This document shows, one piece after another, positions 1-5,006 of a stretch of DNA of 9,423 bases. The DNA lies in NCBI GenBank assembly GCA_030611185.1, contig JAUWQG010000031.1:1-9423 (forward strand). Reading direction: 5' to 3'. The stretch is from Nitrososphaerota archaeon (lineage in GTDB: Archaea; Thermoproteota; Nitrososphaeria; Nitrososphaerales; Nitrosopumilaceae). How positions within the stretch are numbered: the stretch's first letter is position 1; each line of letters opens with the position of its first letter. Below the pieces are notes generated by a model, which was given only the letters and a program-made list of their open reading frames with translations, was not told the origin of the DNA and did not search any database. A program made the translations under genes and the position numbers.

Positions 1-63
1 ACTATTTGGGCGTGCATGTATTCGGAAAAAGAACTTATTGTGGATATAAATCATTATGATTAA
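1..63 (+). CDS. 3' end of an upstream gene (partial, uncertain)
   Basis: Frame 1 is open from the first base to a TAA at 61-63, giving 20 residues that end in DINHYD. The stop lies two bases before the ATG of the next gene, as expected of two genes in one operon. The other two plus frames are also open for much of this stretch (stops at 47-49 and 57-59), so the frame is not proven. A TATA-like string (GATATAAAT, about 44-52) lies too close to the ATG at 66 for a usual leaderless start, which slightly favours coding sequence. No family can be named. Confidence 0.35.
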   Translation, partial: TIWACMYSEKELIVDINHYD

Positions 64-65
64 GA

Positions 66-602
66 ATGAGCGGTAGTAAGATTTCAGAGATTTCGCTAGT
101 TAATGGTAAAGATCAATACTCTTCTAGTGACCCAATAGAGATTAACGTCCAATTTTCAATAGAAGGGGATATTCGAAATGCCTTCAATGAGGCAAATTGG
201 ACAAAGGCATACAACAATAATGATGTCTCCTTCAAGCTAAAGTATGGCATAAAATTGATTTCTGGAGGGTTTAGAAAAAAAGAGGTTGGTAAAACCATTG
301 ATACCTATAGAAAAGCAGCAATTTTTTGGACGAGAAATCCAAAATTGGTGAATCCTATGAAAGATAGAAGGATATGGGTTCAAGTAGCAAAAAATTTCGA
401 ACCATTTATTCGCCTTTCTGAAGAAGAAGTTAGAGAGGAATTGTTTGACTTTAATGAAAAAATTATCATCAAAGCATCAGAATTAGGATCAGGAAAACAT
501 AAGATTGGAGCAGAAATCTTTGCTTCTTGGCAAAAACATGATTACACAGAATCTGATAGCATTAAAAATAATTCAAAGGAAATTGAAATAACTATAAATT
601 AA
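66..602 (+). CDS. Conserved-type hypothetical protein, beta-rich
   Basis: This 178-residue protein is not recognised. It has no signal peptide, no membrane segment and no cysteine cluster, so it is probably cytoplasmic. Residues 5-32 (ISEISLVNGKDQY, then DPIEINVQFSIEG) and the C-terminus (KHKIGAEIFASW, then KEIEITIN) alternate hydrophobic and polar residues as in an Ig-like or arrestin-like beta sandwich. The middle, about 55-115, is basic and aromatic. The ATG at 66 is the only reasonable start, because the next in-frame Met is near residue 98. No Shine-Dalgarno sequence is visible. It converges on amt with a 25-base A+T-rich gap. The beta-sandwich reading is a guess from residue patterning. 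Confidence 0.75.
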   Translation: MSGSKISEISLVNGKDQYSSSDPIEINVQFSIEGDIRNAFNEANWTKAYNNNDVSFKLKYGIKLISGGFRKKEVGKTIDTYRKAAIFWTRNPKLVNPMKDRRIWVQVAKNFEPFIRLSEEEVREELFDFNEKIIIKASELGSGKHKIGAEIFASWQKHDYTESDSIKNNSKEIEITIN

Positions 603-627
603 ATTTAAAAAAATTTTAAAATTCTTT
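603..627. terminator. A+T-rich gap between convergent genes
   Basis: The 25 bases between the unknown protein and amt contain T runs (TTTTAAAATTCTTTTTAG on the plus strand) and A/T runs on the other strand. Oligo-T tracts without a strong hairpin are the usual archaeal termination signal, so this short gap probably ends plus-strand transcription and may help end amt transcription. Confidence 0.4.
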
Positions 628-1956
628 TTAGCTAGTTTTTGATTTATCTTTTTTATTAAAGAAGAATTTACCTTTCTTTTCCAAGTCTTCCACATATTCA
701 TCCATTTCTAACTTAAATTCTTCCTCGTCTGCATAGGCACGTTCTGCATGTTCACTAATATCTAATCCAGCATCTTCTACTTCTGGAGATACTCTTACTC
801 CTACTAAGAAGTCAAGGATCTTCATGATAATGTAGGTTCCACCAAATCCTAATGCCGCTGCAACTCCAACTCCGATTGCTTGAATTCCTAATTGATCTGG
901 GTTTCCAAAGAGTAAACCATTTGGGCCTCCAGGATTAACTGCACTACTTGCAAAGATACCAATTGATAATGCACCAATAATACCTGCAGTTCCGTGAATT
1001 GAGCTTACGTCTAATGCATCATCAATTTTCAATTTCTCCTTGAAGATGATAATTGTAGAGTATGACGCAAGTCCTATAGCAATTCCAATAATAAACGAGT
1101 GTTCTACACTTACATAACCAGATGCTGGTGTGATTCCTGCTAAACCTGCAATAGCACCATTAATGGCAGCAACTACTGATGGTTTTCCTGTTCTCATCCA
1201 GGATAATCCTACCCAGATTAATGCAGAAACTGAAGAGGCCATGTGAGTTACAATTACTGTATTTCCTGCAAGAGAACCTGATGCTAATGCACTTCCTGCG
1301 TTAAATCCAAACCAACCAAGCCAGAGAAGTGAAGAGCCTACTACAGCTAGTGGAATGCTATGCGGAATTTCAATTGCTGGACCAAAGAACCTTCTGCGTC
1401 CAAGCACAATTGCAGCAGCTAGTGCACCCATTCCTACGCTTGTATGGATTACTATACCACCAGCAAAATCTACAACTCCTATAGCTGCTAGCCAGCCCCC
1501 TCCCCATACCCAGTGTACTAATGGATAGTAGATTAGTATGGACCATGAAGCAATGAATATGATAAATGAACTAAACTTCATTCGTTCCGCAATGGTACCT
1601 GTAAGAAGCAAAGGCGTAATTGCTGCAAACATCAACTGAAATTTTACAAACAAAACACCTGGGATTGTCGGTGCATAGTCAAGGGCCTCATTCCAAGGTA
1701 CTCCTTTTAAGAAAACCCAATCCATGTTACCTATCAATCCAAGACCTGTATCGTCAGGACCAAATGCTAAACTAAAACCAAATACGAACCACATTACACT
1801 AAGTAATGCTAAACCAAAGAAAATTTGCATAAAAACAGAGACAGCATTTTTCTTTCTTAATAAGCCAGATTCAAAAAGGCCAAGCGCAGGGATCATTAAA
1901 AGCACTAGGCTTCCTGCTACTAGCATCCATGCGGTATCACCTGTATCTATTGGCAA
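628..1956 (-). CDS. amt: Ammonium transporter (Amt/Mep/Rh family)
   Basis: This 442-residue integral membrane channel takes up ammonium, the energy and nitrogen source in ammonia oxidisers. About 11 transmembrane helices are visible, and key residues align with E. coli AmtB at a constant offset of three. They are Phe gate F110 and F218, S222 (FNAGS) and W151 (VWGGG) at the recruitment site, D163 (DFAGG), and the twin pore histidines H171 and H321 (IHGTAG). The cytosolic tail has the family stretch GVRVSPEVEDAGLDISEHAE (386-405), the region PII proteins act on, followed by a charged extension of about 30 residues. The start is a TTG at 1954-1956: it sits just before the conserved DTGDTAW, and the upstream frame has no ATG, GTG or other TTG before a stop at 2014-2016. 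It is divergent from glnK. The assignment is secure; the exact start is less so. Confidence 0.97.
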   Translation of the reverse strand: MPIDTGDTAWMLVAGSLVLLMIPALGLFESGLLRKKNAVSVFMQIFFGLALLSVMWFVFGFSLAFGPDDTGLGLIGNMDWVFLKGVPWNEALDYAPTIPGVLFVKFQLMFAAITPLLLTGTIAERMKFSSFIIFIASWSILIYYPLVHWVWGGGWLAAIGVVDFAGGIVIHTSVGMGALAAAIVLGRRRFFGPAIEIPHSIPLAVVGSSLLWLGWFGFNAGSALASGSLAGNTVIVTHMASSVSALIWVGLSWMRTGKPSVVAAINGAIAGLAGITPASGYVSVEHSFIIGIAIGLASYSTIIIFKEKLKIDDALDVSSIHGTAGIIGALSIGIFASSAVNPGGPNGLLFGNPDQLGIQAIGVGVAAALGFGGTYIIMKILDFLVGVRVSPEVEDAGLDISEHAERAYADEEEFKLEMDEYVEDLEKKGKFFFNKKDKSKTS

Positions 1957-1978
1957 TGTTGAACTAAAGTTTGTGAAA

Positions 1979-1998
1979 CTAAATAATAATAACGAAAT
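1979..1998 (-). promoter_or_regulatory. Core promoter of amt (TATA-like)
   Basis: On the minus strand the string TTATTATTATTTA lies about 24-36 bases before the TTG start of amt, the spacing of an archaeal TATA box for a leaderless transcript. This is inferred from position and composition only. Confidence 0.45.
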
Positions 1999-2030
1999 TT
2001 GATAACTATTTGATTATCACTTGATTATCA
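1999..2030. promoter_or_regulatory. Three tandem 11-base-period motifs between amt and glnK
   Basis: TTGATAACTA (1999-2008), TTGATTATCA (2010-2019) and TTGATTATCA (2021-2030) begin exactly 11 bases apart, about one helical turn. The block lies 43-74 bases from the amt start and 45-76 bases from the glnK start, almost exactly in the middle and upstream of both core promoters. This is the layout of an operator or activator site serving both genes. A further TTATCAA (2068-2074) abuts the glnK ATG. The bound protein is unknown. The motif does not resemble the GGAA-N6-TTCC operator of NrpR in methanogens. Confidence 0.6.
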
Positions 2031-2035
2031 AAATC

Positions 2036-2050
2036 TGAAACTATTATTTG
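2036..2050 (+). promoter_or_regulatory. Core promoter of glnK (BRE and TATA-like)
   Basis: GAAAC (2037-2041) followed by TATTATTTG (2042-2050) fits a purine-rich BRE and a TATA box centred about 29 bases before the glnK ATG. No Shine-Dalgarno sequence precedes that ATG, so a leaderless message is likely. Confidence 0.5.
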
Positions 2051-2074
2051 TGAAAAACCTTGTAAAATTATCAA

Positions 2075-2404
2075 ATGTTAAAAATCGAAGCATTTCTTGG
2101 AAATAATGACGTAATGGCAATTAGTGAAGCACTAAAAGCATTAGAGATTGGTTGCTTGACTGTAAATAAAGTAAGAGGTCGTGGAAAGAGACCTCCTCCT
2201 GAAATCCATGCTTCAAAAGGAAGTGCCATATTTCGACCACAATTCAGTGAAAAGTATGTCATAGAATTAGTAATTCCAGAAAGTAAAGAAGAGCAGGTGG
2301 TAAACATCATTAAAGAAAAAGGAAGTGTTGGGAAAATCTTCATTTCACCAGTTCTACGTGCAGTAGATATAGAATCGGGTGATGAAGGAGAAAACGTTAT
2401 CTAA
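2075..2404 (+). CDS. glnK: PII family nitrogen regulatory protein
   Basis: This 109-residue cytosolic protein is a trimeric PII-type sensor. Such proteins typically bind ATP/ADP and 2-oxoglutarate and gate Amt. The fold is clear: first strand MLKIEAFLG, helix 1 (about 12-24), VNKVRGRGKR leading into the T-loop (about 33-55), KYVIELVIP (60-68), then VGKIFISPV (85-93) and a C-terminal loop SGDEGENVI. The T-loop diverges: it carries three prolines (PPP) and has no Tyr51 equivalent, and the Q39 position is R39. K87 matches E. coli K90, but the phosphate-contacting pair R101/R103 is replaced by D98/E100. Divergence from amt supports an Amt partner. It is convergent with the next PII gene, with a four-base CTAA stop overlap. 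The PII family is secure; its ligands are not. Confidence 0.93.
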   Translation: MLKIEAFLGNNDVMAISEALKALEIGCLTVNKVRGRGKRPPPEIHASKGSAIFRPQFSEKYVIELVIPESKEEQVVNIIKEKGSVGKIFISPVLRAVDIESGDEGENVI

Positions 2405-2982
2405 AATTCTCTAAAATTATTTCCATAAACAACAGTAGGGTGTTTTAGTTGTTTTTCAAATGAAGGAAGATATCCCATGATGCAATGATTAACAAAATCA
2501 CTAAATGATTTTATTCTATGATCTGAGGCTAGAGTTTCAGAGTTTTCATCATAAACAGTTTGAAGACGAAGTAAGGTGTATTTCTGAAGGGGAACCAATC
2601 TACTTCTTTTAATTTTTGGTTTTTGTGGAGCATTAATTTCCTCTAGTTCAAGATCTTGAGTACTTTCAAGTGTGTCAATTTCTAGAACTTCCTCCATTTC
2701 AGATATGAAAATTTTTCCCATTTTACCAGATGTGAACCCTGATTTTTTTGAAATAAGGTCAATTACTTTTCGGGCATCTTTCTCTACTACAACTAGTTCA
2801 ATTTTTGAAAGAGGAATTGTTTTTAGACGAGGTGTTCTTCCAGTTTTTGATCCTTTTTGAGTATCTAAAATTTGGTTATCTTCTAAATTTCGCCTATCAA
2901 TAATTGTGTAGCCCATTGCGTTTAATTTACTAGAAATCGCTGTATAGTTTGATCTCCTAATTATTGCCTCGATTTTCTTCAT
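2401..2982 (-). CDS. PII-like protein with a C-terminal extension (possible ribbon-helix-helix)
   Basis: This 193-residue protein is much longer than a normal PII protein (about 110). Residues 1-105 have a PII-like core: MKKIEAIIRR strand, a helix to about 22, a T-loop region rich in basic and polar residues (31-58), KIELVVVEKD (60-69), and KMGKIFISEME (87-97) with K90 kept. R101 and R103 of E. coli PII are E101 and D103 here, and Q39 is absent. An acidic linker (about 105-118) and a basic patch KPKIKRSR (121-128) lead to a mostly helical region. The pattern there (RLVPLQKYTLLRLQ, then KSFSDFVNHCIMGYL) resembles a ribbon-helix-helix domain: strand, helix, S-x-S-D-F turn, helix. It may therefore be a DNA-binding nitrogen regulator. 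The PII core is fairly sure; the DNA-binding reading is inference. It starts at an ATG after a TATA box. Confidence 0.82.
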   Translation of the reverse strand: MKKIEAIIRRSNYTAISSKLNAMGYTIIDRRNLEDNQILDTQKGSKTGRTPRLKTIPLSKIELVVVEKDARKVIDLISKKSGFTSGKMGKIFISEMEEVLEIDTLESTQDLELEEINAPQKPKIKRSRLVPLQKYTLLRLQTVYDENSETLASDHRIKSFSDFVNHCIMGYLPSFEKQLKHPTVVYGNNFREF

Positions 2983-3002
2983 ATCAAAAATAAAAAATTT
3001 TC

Positions 3003-3029
3003 TTATTTATTATACTATCTAATTATCAA
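3003..3029 (-). promoter_or_regulatory. Promoter of the PII-like fusion gene with one amt/glnK-type motif
   Basis: On the minus strand TATAATAAAT lies about 24-33 bases before the ATG at 2982, placed for a leaderless start. Directly upstream, TTGATAATTA (complement of 3020-3029) matches the TTGATWAYYA pattern of the amt-glnK intergenic motifs and lies 38-47 bases before the start. Additional TTATGA strings at 3030 and 3038 (plus strand) are weaker. The shared motif is suggestive, but such A+T-rich strings can arise by chance. Confidence 0.45.
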
Positions 3030-3084
3030 TTATGAGATTATGATTTTACTTCGTAATTTAAGAAAATCAATAATATATTTTTTG

Positions 3085-3118
3085 AATTAAGAATTTTAAA
3101 AAATTTTGATTTTCAAAA
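3085..3118 (-). terminator. Likely terminator of the minus-strand membrane-protein cluster
   Basis: Directly after the TAA of the 104-residue membrane protein, the minus strand reads TTTTGA-AAA-TCAAAA (complement of 3104-3118), a perfect six-base inverted repeat with a three-base loop. It is followed by a run of T residues and more A/T tract. The stem is weak, but the T run alone would suffice as an archaeal termination signal. Confidence 0.45.
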
Positions 3119-3119
3119 A

Positions 3120-3434
3120 TTACTTCTTTTTTGATTTTTTCTTGTTGTTCCTTGAATCTTTCTTTTCCATTTTTCTTTCTTTTCTTATAGTGATTACACC
3201 CTTAAGAATGACTGGGAGGGCTATTGCAAATAATACAATTACAAACTCTGCTGGAATATCAGATACTGCTTCTTCAGGAGTTATCTGTGAATTCTCAGTA
3301 GCAATAATCTCAAAAATAATGGTTGGAATGAACCAAACACACATTCCTAAAATTAACCAATAGAGTCCTTTCAATACATTTTCACTCGTATACTGCTTTA
3401 TAATTTGAGAATAAAATATTTGGACCGTACTCAA
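3120..3434 (-). CDS. Small two-helix membrane protein, unknown function
   Basis: This 104-residue protein is not recognised. Two hydrophobic helices are visible at about 22-46 (KGLYWLILGMCVWFIPTIIF) and 62-82 (AEFVIVLFAIALPVILKGV). Between them lies a short acidic loop (TENSQITPEEAVSD), and the C-terminus is strongly basic (from RKERKMEKK to the end). By the positive-inside rule the lysine-rich tail should face the cytoplasm. The start is a TTG at 3432-3434 that overlaps the TGA of the upstream ORF (TTGA), which suggests translational coupling. No ATG occurs before residue 31, inside the first helix. It is the last gene of a three-ORF minus-strand cluster. Confidence 0.65.
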   Translation of the reverse strand: MSTVQIFYSQIIKQYTSENVLKGLYWLILGMCVWFIPTIIFEIIATENSQITPEEAVSDIPAEFVIVLFAIALPVILKGVITIRKERKMEKKDSRNNKKKSKKK

Positions 3435-3637
3435 TTGTCTGATTCTGTTCTATCCTTATTTTGAAAGTATGTTCGTATTTGGTATGTAACAAGACCATAC
3501 CCTGGAATTAAAATAATAAAGTAAAGTGCTTTAAGCCAACCATCTAATTGATCTATTTTTAAAACTAAATTGGTGCTAAGATAAATTAGTACTATAGCAA
3601 AAATAAGTCCAAACCAAAGACAATTTTTAAAACTACA
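3431..3637 (-). CDS. Two-helix membrane ORF lacking a standard start codon
   Basis: Between the TAG of the upstream gene (3638-3640) and a TGA at 3431-3433 there is an uninterrupted 68-codon frame. It encodes CSFKNCLWFGLIFAIVLIYL..., a loop with KIDQLDGW, a second helix (LKALYFIILIPGYGLVTY) and a polar tail ending in KDRTESDN. The hydrophobic pattern, the soluble tail and the TTGA overlap with the next gene all look like a real small membrane protein. The frame has no ATG, GTG or TTG, and no Shine-Dalgarno is visible. It lies in the same frame as the upstream gene, directly after its TAG. Options are an unusual start (ATT or ATA), stop-codon readthrough, loss of the start by mutation, or a sequence error. 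The product is not recognised. Confidence 0.5.
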   Translation of the reverse strand, partial: CSFKNCLWFGLIFAIVLIYLSTNLVLKIDQLDGWLKALYFIILIPGYGLVTYQIRTYFQNKDRTESDN

Positions 3638-3994
3638 CTATTGATCAGGGATTAATTGTTTGACTTTGGAAATTATTTCCATATAATTGGCCCCAGGTTC
3701 TGAACTCAACAAGAGAAGATTTCCATCATTTAGAAGAACACTAATCAAAGTAACTTTTTCAAATTCTGTAATGTTTGTTTTTTCTTTACCGATTTTATGA
3801 GCAAGGTTTTGAATGCTTGTCCATCTTTGAAAAGTATAATGTACTGACATTTTTACTTCATCTTCACTCAATAATTTTCCAGAATCCTCTCGGTTCTTTC
3901 CAACGGCCAAGTCGCCTCTGGAGTTTAAAATGCCGCTAAATCTAACTTCTGATACTAAATCTAAGACTTTTTGACATAATTCATTATGATCCAT
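3638..3994 (-). CDS. Small soluble protein, DUF6659-like
   Basis: The 118-residue product resembles, from memory, a thaumarchaeal family of about 115-120 residues annotated DUF6659. Shared features are an N-terminal helix with MDHNELCQKVLDL, then VRFSGILNSRGDLAVGK (a strand-turn-strand that starts by sensing-domain-like residues), an LLSEDEVKMS helix, a central FQRWTSIQNLAHKIGK segment, and the strand pair EKVTLISVLLNDGNLLLLSS near the C-terminus. The overall pattern recalls roadblock/profilin-like alpha-beta folds. No catalytic motif is visible. An ATG start at 3992-3994 follows A+T-rich sequence with a TATA-like CAAATAAT about 30 bases upstream. It is first in the cluster with the two small membrane ORFs, so it could be their soluble partner. 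The family match is moderate; the function is unknown. Confidence 0.7.
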   Translation of the reverse strand: MDHNELCQKVLDLVSEVRFSGILNSRGDLAVGKNREDSGKLLSEDEVKMSVHYTFQRWTSIQNLAHKIGKEKTNITEFEKVTLISVLLNDGNLLLLSSEPGANYMEIISKVKQLIPDQ

Positions 3995-4059
3995 TTCTAT
4001 TTTTTCTGAAAAAATAATCCCTATTATTTGTAAGCCTCTTTTTCTAAAGGCGAGTCACT

Positions 4060-4115
4060 GAGTTATAATTAATAAAAAATTGATTCAATTAGGGATATAA
4101 GGAACTATTTTGGAG
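4060..4115 (+). promoter_or_regulatory. Promoter and Shine-Dalgarno of the micro-protein pair
   Basis: TTATAATTAATAAAAAAT (4063-4080) is a strong TATA-type string, and GGATATAAGG (about 4093-4102) is a second candidate nearer the gene. GGAG at 4112-4115 lies seven bases before the ATG at 4123 and can serve as a ribosome binding site. This transcript therefore appears to have a leader, unlike most neighbours. Confidence 0.45.
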
Positions 4116-4122
4116 ACTTTAC

Positions 4123-4275
4123 ATGGCAAAATATGACGGCCTTTTAGGACAACCAATTCTTGAAGTTGAGGAGCCAGATAAAGAAGGAGGGATTACTTTT
4201 ATCGTTAAGGATAATCGATTTTTATTCATAAAGGCAGTTGACGGAAAAATTGACACGGTGTCTATTCCAGAATAG
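4123..4275 (+). CDS. Micro-protein 1 of a tandem paralogous pair (50 aa)
   Basis: An ATG at 4123 with GGAG seven bases upstream opens a 50-residue frame ending in TAG at 4273-4275. The product starts MAKYDGLLGQPILEVEEPD, continues GGITFIVKDNRFLFIKAVDG and ends KIDTVSIPE. The residue pattern suggests a small all-beta fold: an acidic loop (EEPDKEGG) followed by three short strands. It is soluble and without cysteines. The adjacent downstream ORF encodes a clear relative (M-x-K-F/Y-D start, V-E-x-P-D-x-E-G, then VxNGK or VDGK near the end), which supports both as real genes. The function is unknown. Confidence 0.7.
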   Translation: MAKYDGLLGQPILEVEEPDKEGGITFIVKDNRFLFIKAVDGKIDTVSIPE

Positions 4276-4284
4276 GTGAATGAT

Positions 4285-4431
4285 ATGGGAAAATTTGATG
4301 AAATTAAAATGCTAGAATTAGTAAAGGTTGAAGATCCTGATTCTGAAGGAGCGCTAACTTTAATATTTCAAGAAAATAAAAAACTGCAGATTAAAGTAGT
4401 AAATGGAAAACTAGTTTCAGAATTTATTTAA
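4285..4431 (+). CDS. Micro-protein 2 of a tandem paralogous pair (48 aa)
   Basis: The ATG at 4285 follows the upstream TAG by nine bases and has GGTGA (4275-4279) as a ribosome binding site. An in-frame GTG at 4276 is an alternative start. The 48 residues begin MGKFDEIKMLELVKVEDPD and continue EGALTLIFQENKKLQIKVVN, ending GKLVSEFI. They align along their length with the upstream product (VEDPDSEGALTLIF against VEEPDKEGGITFIV; VVNGKLVSEFI against AVDGKIDTVSI), so the two arose by duplication. The stop overlaps the end of the opposing phosphatase gene by four bases. The function is unknown. Confidence 0.7.
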   Translation: MGKFDEIKMLELVKVEDPDSEGALTLIFQENKKLQIKVVNGKLVSEFI

Positions 4432-4955
4432 TTTCCAACATGCTTTTGATAAAAAGTAATTGCTAGCTCTTGTGTTTCTGATTGAATAGAACCTGGCCTT
4501 TCTGTTCTTATTTTTTTTATTGCATCCTTTCCTGAAAATTTTTGGTATTTTACTAGATAACATGCCAAGATAGTTCCTGCTCTTCCCATACCTGCTGCAC
4601 AATGAACCATCACGGCTTGATTGTCAGAAATATTTTCATGAATAAAGTCAACTGCCATATCTATTTTTTCCATATCAGGGGCAGTAAAGTCTGGCGTGGG
4701 AACATGCAAGTATCCTATTTCACTTACCCATTTTTCTGGTAATGCATTTTCCGTCATAGTTACAATTGATTTTACTCCTTGTTGTAGAATCCAATCTAAT
4801 TCATCAATACTAGTAGGCATTCCAGAACCTGCTAGTTTTTCTTCAATTAACCATGAGAAATTAGTAGGACGTTTGGTAACTTTTCCATGAACTTTTCTCC
4901 ACATATTTCCTGGTTTGCTCATGGATTTTGATGGTATGTTGTATATTTTTAGCAT
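4428..4955 (-). CDS. DUSP23/VHZ-like dual-specificity protein phosphatase
   Basis: This cytosolic phosphatase of the cysteine-dependent PTP superfamily has 175 residues from the chosen start. The signature HCAAGMGRAG supplies the nucleophile Cys119 and Arg125 (C-x5-R), and an Asp in VPTPDFTAPD (Asp89 or Asp94) is the likely general acid. Sequence around NFSWLIEEKLAGSGMP, GVKSIVTMTEN and the C-terminal RTERPGSIQSETQE closely follows eukaryotic DUSP23 (VHZ), here with an extra basic N-terminus (WRKVHGKVTKRP). I chose the ATG at 4953-4955 because a TATA string (AAATATAAG) lies about 25 bases upstream. ATGs 11 and 17 codons later (MSKPGN, MWRKVHG) are also possible, while an in-frame TTG at 4991 would lie upstream of the TATA box. 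It is divergent from amrS. Family is sure; substrate unknown (phosphotyrosine, phosphoserine/threonine or RNA 5' phosphate). Confidence 0.92.
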   Translation of the reverse strand: MLKIYNIPSKSMSKPGNMWRKVHGKVTKRPTNFSWLIEEKLAGSGMPTSIDELDWILQQGVKSIVTMTENALPEKWVSEIGYLHVPTPDFTAPDMEKIDMAVDFIHENISDNQAVMVHCAAGMGRAGTILACYLVKYQKFSGKDAIKKIRTERPGSIQSETQELAITFYQKHVGN

Positions 4956-4973
4956 TGCGAAAAATACATCCAC

Positions 4974-4984
4974 CTTATATTTGA
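4974..4984. promoter_or_regulatory. Shared TATA element of the phosphatase and amrS genes
   Basis: CTTATATTTG (4974-4983) reads as a TATA box on both strands (TTATATTT on plus, AAATATAA on minus). Its centre is about 25 bases from the phosphatase ATG at 4955 and about 27 bases from the amrS ATG at 5007. It appears to be the only good TATA match for either gene, so one TBP site may drive both leaderless transcripts. Confidence 0.45.
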
Positions 4985-5006
4985 AAAACAAATAGTATAA
5001 TGTGAA

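Noticed and set aside
1724..2002. Plus-strand ORF of 92 codons
   Set aside because: It lies almost wholly antisense to the 5' part of the well-supported amt gene and shows no plausible protein pattern.
3106..3363. Plus-strand 85-codon hydrophobic ORF
   Set aside because: It is the complement of the lysine-rich, two-helix minus-strand protein; its Phe-rich start mirrors the AAA/AAG codons of that gene, and it has no ribosome site or family resemblance.
4034..4051. Hairpin GCCTCTTTTTCTAAAGGC between the DUF6659-like gene and the micro-proteins
   Set aside because: The stem is six pairs with a wobble pair; it lies in a promoter region and has no other sign of an RNA gene or terminator.
4956..4991. 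Upstream TTG start for the phosphatase
   Set aside because: It would place the start upstream of the only TATA box and add a stretch unlike DUSP23 proteins; the ATG at 4955 or later fits better.
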